Below, one piece after another: positions 6,471-10,090 of a DNA stretch of 10,090 bases. The first letter of the stretch is position 1, and each line of letters begins with the position of its first letter. The translations under genes were made by a program, and so were the position numbers. Below the pieces are notes generated by a model that was not told where the DNA came from, searched no databases, and saw only the letters and a program-made list of their open reading frames with translations. This DNA comes from Lachnospiraceae bacterium (lineage in GTDB: Bacteria; Bacillota; Clostridia; Lachnospirales; Lachnospiraceae), in the NCBI GenBank assembly GCA_004557975.1, contig SFEV01000079.1, positions 1 to 10,090 of the forward strand, given 5' to 3'.

Positions 6471-8645
6471 ATGAAAATAAAAATTGCGCTTGCAGGCAAT
6501 CCGAACAGCGGCAAGACCACCCTGTTCAATGCCCTTACTGGTTCCAACCAGTTCGTGGGAAACTGGCCCGGAGTAACCGTGGAAAAGAAAGAGGGGAAAA
6601 TAAAGGGCTATACGGCAAAGGGAGATGAGGCAATCCTCGTGGATCTTCCGGGTATATACTCCCTGTCCCCCTATACGCTGGAGGAAGTGGTATCCAGAAA
6701 TTTCCTCCTTGGCGAGAAGCCGGATGCAATTATCAATATCATTGACGGAACGAACCTGGAGCGAAACCTGTACCTGACCACCCAGCTCACGGAGCTTGGC
6801 ATCCCGGTCATCATTGCGGTCAACATGATGGATCTGGTAAAGAAAAACGGGGAAGAGCTGAATGTGGAGCGCCTGGCAAAGGATACGGGATGCAAGGTGG
6901 TGGAGATCTCAGCACTGAAGGGCGAAGGAATTGACCAGCTTGCCCAGCGGGCGGTATCCATGGCCAGGAGTGGGAAGAAGAGCCAGCCGGCCCACAGCTT
7001 TGAGGGCTGCGTGGAGCACGCCATTGCCCACATTGAGGAGGCGATCAGCGGCAAAGTGGACCAGAGCATGGAGCGCTGGTATGCAGTAAAGCTTTTCGAG
7101 CGTGATGAGAAGGTCCGGGAAAGTCTGAAGCTGGATAAAGCCCTGCTGGACCACATTGAGGCGGATATTGTAAACTGCGAAAATGAAATGGATGATGACG
7201 CGGAGAGCATCATCACCGGAGAGCGGTACAATTACATAGGAAGCATCATTGAGGACTGCTACAAAAAGCGTGTGAAAAAGCAGATGTCCGCATCGGATAA
7301 AATCGACCGCATTGTGACGAACCGTTTCCTTGCGCTGCCGATATTTGCAGTGGTCATGTTTATCGTTTACTATGTGTCCGTAACGACAGTCGGCACTCTG
7401 CTGACAGACTGGACCAATGATACCCTGTTTGGCGAGTGGATTATCCCCTCCGCCCAGAGTGCGCTGGAATCCATAGACTGTGCACCGTGGCTGACAGGCC
7501 TCCTGGTAGACGGTATTATCAGCGGTGTCGGTGCCGTGCTCGGATTCGTTCCCCAGATGCTGGTGCTGTTCATCTTCCTCGCATTCCTGGAGGGATGCGG
7601 CTATATGGCACGTATCGCATTTATCATGGACCGTATTTTCCGTAAATTCGGCCTGTCCGGTAAATCCTTTATCCCGATGCTGATCGGGACGGGATGTGGT
7701 GTGCCGGGCGTTATGGCTTCCAGGACCATTGAGAATGACCGTGACCGCAAAATGACGATCATGACCACGACCTTTATTCCCTGCGGTGCAAAGCTGCCGA
7801 TTATAGCCCTGATCGCAGGAGCACTGTTTGACGGGGCTGCATGGGTGGCGCCAAGCGCATACTTTGTGGGAATTGCGGCAATCATCTGCTCCGGTATTAT
7901 TCTGAAAAAGACGAAAATGTTTGCGGGTGACCCGGCTCCGTTCGTAATGGAGCTCCCGGCATACCACCTGCCCACAGTGGGAAATGTACTTCGCAGCATG
8001 TGGGAACGCGGATGGTCTTTCATCAAGAAGGCAGGGACCATCATCCTCCTGTCCACCATCTTCGTATGGTTTGCCCAGGGCTTCGGGTTTGAGAACGGAA
8101 GCTTCGGAATGGTGGAGGATATGGAGAACAGTATTCTGGCTGCCATCGGTTCTGCCATCGCATGGATCTTTGCTCCGCTTGGCTGGGGAGAGTGGAAATC
8201 AGCAGTGGCAGCGATCACCGGCCTTGTGGCAAAAGAGAACGTAGTGGGTACCTTCGGTATCCTGTACGGATTTGGTGAAGTCGCAGAGGACGGTGCGGAA
8301 ATCTGGGGTACTCTGGCCGGCTCCATGACGGCTGTGGCAGCATATTCCTTCCTGGTGTTCAACCTTCTGTGTGCCCCCTGTTTTGCTGCTATGGGAGCGA
8401 TCAGAAGAGAGATGAACAACGCAAAGTGGTTCTGGTTCGCCATCGGATACCAGACACTGCTGGCATACGTGGTTTCCCTTTGTGTGTATCAGATCGGTAC
8501 ACTTCTTACAGCCGGAACATTCGGTATCTGGACAGCTGCGGCATTTGTGCTGGTGATCGGATTCCTTTATCTGCTGTTCCGTCCGTACAGGGAGAGCCAG
8601 AATCTGACAGTGCCGAAGAGTATTGCCGGAAAGGTGAGAGCTTAA
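6471..8645 (+). CDS. feoB: FeoB ferrous iron transporter, GTPase-coupled
   Basis: FeoB imports Fe(II) through the cytoplasmic membrane using an N-terminal G-protein domain. The 724-residue product has full length for the family. G-domain motifs: G1 GNPNSGKTT (9-17), FVGNWPGVTVEKK (28-40, switch I), G3 DLPG (58-61), G4 NMMD (118-121), G5 SALKG (147-151). A helical GDI-like region follows, then the membrane domain with two Gate repeats; family signatures include EGCGYMARIAFIMDR, GTGCGVPG (406-413) and, in the second Gate, NLLCAPC with Cys634 and Cys637. The last residues (RPYRESQ onward) are basic. ATG 6471 is chosen over 6438 because the G1 strand starts there and GAGG lies six bases upstream. 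It is 70 bases after feoA and is followed by the Cys-rich accessory gene, in one operon. All key GTPase residues appear intact. Confidence 0.97.
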   Translation: MKIKIALAGNPNSGKTTLFNALTGSNQFVGNWPGVTVEKKEGKIKGYTAKGDEAILVDLPGIYSLSPYTLEEVVSRNFLLGEKPDAIINIIDGTNLERNLYLTTQLTELGIPVIIAVNMMDLVKKNGEELNVERLAKDTGCKVVEISALKGEGIDQLAQRAVSMARSGKKSQPAHSFEGCVEHAIAHIEEAISGKVDQSMERWYAVKLFERDEKVRESLKLDKALLDHIEADIVNCENEMDDDAESIITGERYNYIGSIIEDCYKKRVKKQMSASDKIDRIVTNRFLALPIFAVVMFIVYYVSVTTVGTLLTDWTNDTLFGEWIIPSAQSALESIDCAPWLTGLLVDGIISGVGAVLGFVPQMLVLFIFLAFLEGCGYMARIAFIMDRIFRKFGLSGKSFIPMLIGTGCGVPGVMASRTIENDRDRKMTIMTTTFIPCGAKLPIIALIAGALFDGAAWVAPSAYFVGIAAIICSGIILKKTKMFAGDPAPFVMELPAYHLPTVGNVLRSMWERGWSFIKKAGTIILLSTIFVWFAQGFGFENGSFGMVEDMENSILAAIGSAIAWIFAPLGWGEWKSAVAAITGLVAKENVVGTFGILYGFGEVAEDGAEIWGTLAGSMTAVAAYSFLVFNLLCAPCFAAMGAIRREMNNAKWFWFAIGYQTLLAYVVSLCVYQIGTLLTAGTFGIWTAAAFVLVIGFLYLLFRPYRESQNLTVPKSIAGKVRA

Positions 8646-8682
8646 ACAGTAATATCAGGAGTGTTTACAGGAGGTGCATGAT

Positions 8683-8835
8683 ATGGGAACTGCAGTTGTT
8701 CTTCTGATACTTGCAGCAGTGGTAGGTCTGATTATTCGCAGTATGGTTAAGGATAAAAAGGCCGGAAAATCCCTGCAGTGCGGCCAGGACTGCAGCCATT
8801 GCGGCGGACATTGCCATCATTTGCAGGGACAGTAA
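8683..8835 (+). CDS. FeoB-associated Cys-rich membrane protein, 50 residues
   Basis: A short gene with a strong AGGAGG (8669-8674) eight bases before ATG 8683. The protein has one N-terminal membrane helix (MGTAVVLLILAAVVGLIIRSM), a Lys-rich joint (KDKKAGK) and a Cys/His tail with the pattern CGxDCxxCGGxCHH, giving four Cys and three His. This matches the FeoB-associated Cys-rich membrane protein family found next to feoB in Firmicutes and Bacteroidota, whose members may handle or deliver iron at the membrane, like FeoC in other bacteria; that role is inferred for the family rather than proven. It lies 37 bases after feoB and 66 before the Fur-like gene. Metal binding by the tail is likely from composition. 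Confidence 0.85.
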   Translation: MGTAVVLLILAAVVGLIIRSMVKDKKAGKSLQCGQDCSHCGGHCHHLQGQ

Positions 8836-8870
8836 GGCTGCAAATATCCTTTCACCCGTCGCAGAATTTA

Positions 8871-8889
8871 TACCGCAGGGAATGCGGTA
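8871..8889 (+). other. Perfect 7-bp hairpin directly before the Fur-like gene's ribosome binding site
   Basis: TACCGCA (8871-8877) and TGCGGTA (8883-8889) form a perfect stem closing a GGGAA loop. It ends two bases before the GGAGG (8892-8896) of the next gene. No T-tract follows, so it is not a terminator. It could set mRNA stability or translation of the Fur-like gene; that is inference. Confidence 0.6.
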
Positions 8890-8901
8890 CCGGAGGATAA
8901 A

Positions 8902-9375
8902 GTGGGCAGAGACAGTAAGATTTCCGATATGGAAAAAGAAAACATGGAATCGAGCCGGTATCTGACCGGAAATATGGACAGAAATACGGTGACAGAGCTG
9001 CTCAGAAAAGAAGGCTTTCGTGTCACCCGTCAGAGAGAAATACTGATTGACATCATTCTTGAGGAAGAATGTACCTGCTGTAAGGAAATATATTATCTTG
9101 CATCAAAGCAGATTCACGGAATAGGCATCGCTACCATATACAGAACCATCAGCGCCCTGGAAAAAATAGGAGCTCTGAAACGGAAAAACGCGTATCAGCT
9201 GTGCTGCGGCAGCGGAAATCTGTGCGGGAAACTTTTGGTGGAGATGGAAGATGATTCTGTGGTGGAACTTGATCAGGCTTCTCTGCAGGATGTGATCGAA
9301 AAAGGGCTCAGACAGTGCGGCTATTCTGGCGGAAGGCGTGTGAAAGCAATAAGACAGCTGACGGGCCCTCAGTAG
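8902..9375 (+). CDS. Fur-family transcriptional regulator with atypical C-terminal half
   Basis: A 157-residue protein started at GTG 8902, five bases after GGAGG. Residues about 27-100 match the Fur winged helix: EGFRVTRQREILIDIIL, then EIYYLASKQIHGIGIATIYRTISALEKIGAL, with the family's ATIYRT recognition region. The C-terminal half lacks the usual HHHDH/H-x-C-x-x-C metal and zinc motifs; instead it has LCCGSGNLCGK (100-110) and Cys139 in QCGY. Other Cys are at 57, 59 and 60, so seven in all and only one His (72). It may sense metal or redox through Cys, or may not bind metal like classic Fur. Position after feoB and the Cys-rich gene suggests control of this operon, including itself. The N-terminal 25 residues before the domain are an extension; an internal start at Met10, Met15 or Met25 is possible but less supported. 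Confidence 0.8.
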   Translation: MGRDSKISDMEKENMESSRYLTGNMDRNTVTELLRKEGFRVTRQREILIDIILEEECTCCKEIYYLASKQIHGIGIATIYRTISALEKIGALKRKNAYQLCCGSGNLCGKLLVEMEDDSVVELDQASLQDVIEKGLRQCGYSGGRRVKAIRQLTGPQ

Positions 9376-9450
9376 AAGATTCTGGAAGTGCAAAGCACGG
9401 AAAAATCGACATCAGGCTCACTGGTCGGGCAACTCATAATATAATAAAAG

Positions 9451-9494
9451 AAGGAATCCCGGGATCATATGGATCGGCAGCGGATTCCTTTTTT
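9451..9494. terminator. Rho-independent terminator, probably bidirectional
   Basis: AAGGAATCC (9451-9459) pairs perfectly with GGATTCCTT (9482-9490) and runs into T6 (9489-9494). The intervening bases can form an inner GATC-ATATG-GATC stem. On the minus strand the stem is followed by CTTTTATTATATT, so it can also end the convergent DtxR-type gene, whose stop codon begins three bases away at 9497-9499. It closes the feo/Fur transcription unit. Confidence 0.82.
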
Positions 9495-9496
9495 GC

Positions 9497-9868
9497 TTAT
9501 TTTATGTTTGATTCGATAAAGCGCTTCATTGCATCGAAGCTTTCTTTGCTGATATAATGCTCCATCCTGCAGGCATCGGAAACTGCTGTTTTCTCCGAAA
9601 CACCGAGGGTAATCAGCCAGTTGGATATAAAAGTATGGCGTTCGTATATAGAAGATGCAATTTCATGTCCTTTTTCTGTAAGTGTGATGAAACCGGCCTT
9701 TGATACGGTAATGCAGTCATTTTCACGCAGCTTTTTCATTGCTACGCTGACGCTTGGTTTAGTCACATCCAGTTCCTCGGCAATATCAACAGAGCGAACG
9801 ACCGGCAGCCGATTGCTCAGAATCAGTATCGTTTCCAGATAGTTTTCAGATGATTCGTTATCGTGCAT
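9497..9868 (-). CDS. DtxR/MntR-type metal-dependent repressor, short form
   Basis: A 123-residue regulator with GGGAGG five bases before its ATG at 9868. Residues 1-65 form the DtxR winged helix (ENYLETILIL, VRSVDIAEELDVTKPSVSVAMKKLREND, ITLTEKG); 66-123 form the metal-binding and dimerisation domain (YERHTFISNWLITLGV, DACRMEHYIS). By comparison with known members from memory, Glu12, His78, Cys100, Glu103 and His104 align with metal ligands; Asn9 sits where MntR has Asp8 and DtxR Met10, and Cys100 corresponds to the Cys102 of DtxR rather than the Glu99 of B. subtilis MntR. The C-terminal SH3-like domain of DtxR is absent, as in MntR. With manganese- or iron-dependent repression expected, its place tail-to-tail with the feo operon makes iron control plausible, but the metal cannot be told from sequence. 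Confidence 0.88.
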   Translation of the reverse strand: MHDNESSENYLETILILSNRLPVVRSVDIAEELDVTKPSVSVAMKKLRENDCITVSKAGFITLTEKGHEIASSIYERHTFISNWLITLGVSEKTAVSDACRMEHYISKESFDAMKRFIESNIK

Positions 9869-9907
9869 AATAACCTCCCATGTACATTCGGTAATCTACT
9901 GTATTCC

Positions 9908-9919
9908 ATATTATAATAT
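9908..9919 (-). promoter_or_regulatory. Palindromic -10 region of the DtxR-type gene (ATATTATAATAT)
   Basis: A perfect 12-bp palindrome contains a TATAAT on the minus strand (9915-9910), 42 bases before the ATG at 9868, and also one on the plus strand. It sits inside a larger imperfect dyad TTCC...GGAA (9904-9924). The -35 is weak (TTGTTT or CTTGTT at 15-16 bp). It is likely the gene's -10 and might also be an operator for autoregulation, which is inference. Confidence 0.45.
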
Positions 9920-9955
9920 TTTGGAAGAAAAAACAAGTAAAAGTCGGCTGGCTGT

Positions 9956-9996
9956 TTACGCGACAGGACACAGAATATACACAGAAAAGACACAGA
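9956..9996 (+). promoter_or_regulatory. Pho-box-like array of 11-bp-spaced hexamers
   Basis: GACACA, TACACA and GACACA occur at 9967, 9978 and 9989, exactly 11 bp apart with five bases between each; the ACACAGA cores at 9968, 9979 and 9990 are identical. A diverged unit, TTACGC, lies one period earlier at 9956. Four TT(A/T)ACA-like hexamers with 5-base gaps are the layout of B. subtilis PhoP and related PhoB binding sites (established). The last unit occupies the -35 position of a TATAAA element, as in PhoP/PhoB-activated promoters. Another OmpR-family regulator could bind the same layout. Confidence 0.55.
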
Positions 9997-10012
9997 CGCA
10001 TCATGTTCTTTC

Positions 10013-10018
10013 TATAAA
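10013..10018 (+). promoter_or_regulatory. Candidate -10 (TATAAA) of the gene at the right edge
   Basis: TATAAA lies 38 bases before the TTG start at 10057. No TTGACA is present at 17 bp; that place is taken by the last hexamer of the 11-bp array, suggesting activator dependence. Confidence 0.5.
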
Positions 10019-10056
10019 GTAAAAAAATAATCAGAAAAAGAATGGAGGATCTTATT

Positions 10057-10090
10057 TTGAAAAGAAAAAATCTTGCATTGCTGTGTGCGG
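10057..10090 (+). CDS. Start of a predicted exported protein, cut by window end (possibly PstS)
   Basis: A GGAGG (10044-10048) lies eight bases before a TTG codon that opens (M)KRKNLALLCA, running to the window end. Lysines and an arginine followed by a hydrophobic stretch are the start of a signal peptide. No catalytic or binding part is visible. The upstream 11-bp hexamer array resembles a Pho box, and phosphate-binding lipoprotein genes (pstS) in Clostridia begin much like this, so pstS is the leading guess. It could equally be another substrate-binding lipoprotein, for example for metals given the neighbouring DtxR-type gene. Confidence 0.5.
   Translation, partial: MKRKNLALLCA

Noticed and set aside
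6909..7967. 352-codon open frame on the minus strand inside feoB
   Set aside because: It is a shadow of feoB codon use, shows no recognisable domain, and overlaps a fully convincing gene.
7601..8443. 280-codon open frame on the minus strand inside feoB
   Set aside because: Also antisense to intact feoB with low-complexity composition and no ribosome binding site or motif.
1..10090. CRISPR array, tRNA, rRNA, insertion sequence or prophage signals
   Set aside because: No regularly spaced long repeats, no tRNA-like cloverleaf, and no transposase, integrase or terminal inverted repeats were seen.

Overview
The window looks like chromosomal DNA of a gut-type Clostridia member, most likely Lachnospiraceae (Blautia/Ruminococcus-like). 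That is an inference from moderate GC, AGGAGG-type ribosome binding sites, TTG/GTG starts, a clostridial-type feo cluster (two FeoA, FeoB, a small Cys-rich protein, a Fur-like protein) and OmpR-family regulators next to ABC transporters. No species can be assigned from sequence alone.

Left, minus strand (1-2011): an OmpR-family response regulator, a BcrA/lantibiotic-immunity-type ABC ATPase and the start of an ABC-2 permease, reading out of the window. Four direct GTCA-containing repeats spaced 11-12 bp lie between regulator and ATPase, on the regulator stop codon, and look like an operator for an OmpR-family protein. The permease reading frame is broken by what looks like a one-base deletion. 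No histidine kinase is visible; it may lie beyond the left edge.

Divergent and rightward (2258-3607): an exported DUF3887-alpha/beta hydrolase with a complete catalytic triad.

Decayed stretch (3811-5733): a second response regulator that has lost the end of its receiver domain and is frameshifted at a perfect small palindrome; a 155-residue predicted exported protein I do not recognise; and an ABC-exporter-like protein with a complete ATPase domain but almost no membrane domain. No kinase follows the regulator. This reads as the remains of a signalling/transport locus.

Iron block (5798-9494): a consensus promoter (TTGACA-17-TATACT) followed by feoA, feoA, feoB, a 50-residue FeoB-associated Cys-rich membrane protein and a Fur-family protein lacking the usual His-rich metal sites, closed by a hairpin terminator. 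Convergent to it is a DtxR/MntR-type metalloregulator (9497-9868, minus). Together these give ferrous iron import across the membrane plus two candidate metal-responsive regulators.

Right edge: an 11-bp-spaced hexamer array in a Pho-box-like arrangement precedes a -10 element and the first 11 codons of an exported protein starting at TTG (10057). The pattern suggests a phosphate-regulated gene such as pstS, but the gene is cut by the window end.

Most of the window is recognisable biology. The parts I could not explain by known families are the 155-residue exported protein, the metal-site-poor Fur-like protein with a hairpin against its ribosome binding site, and the operator-like repeat arrays.
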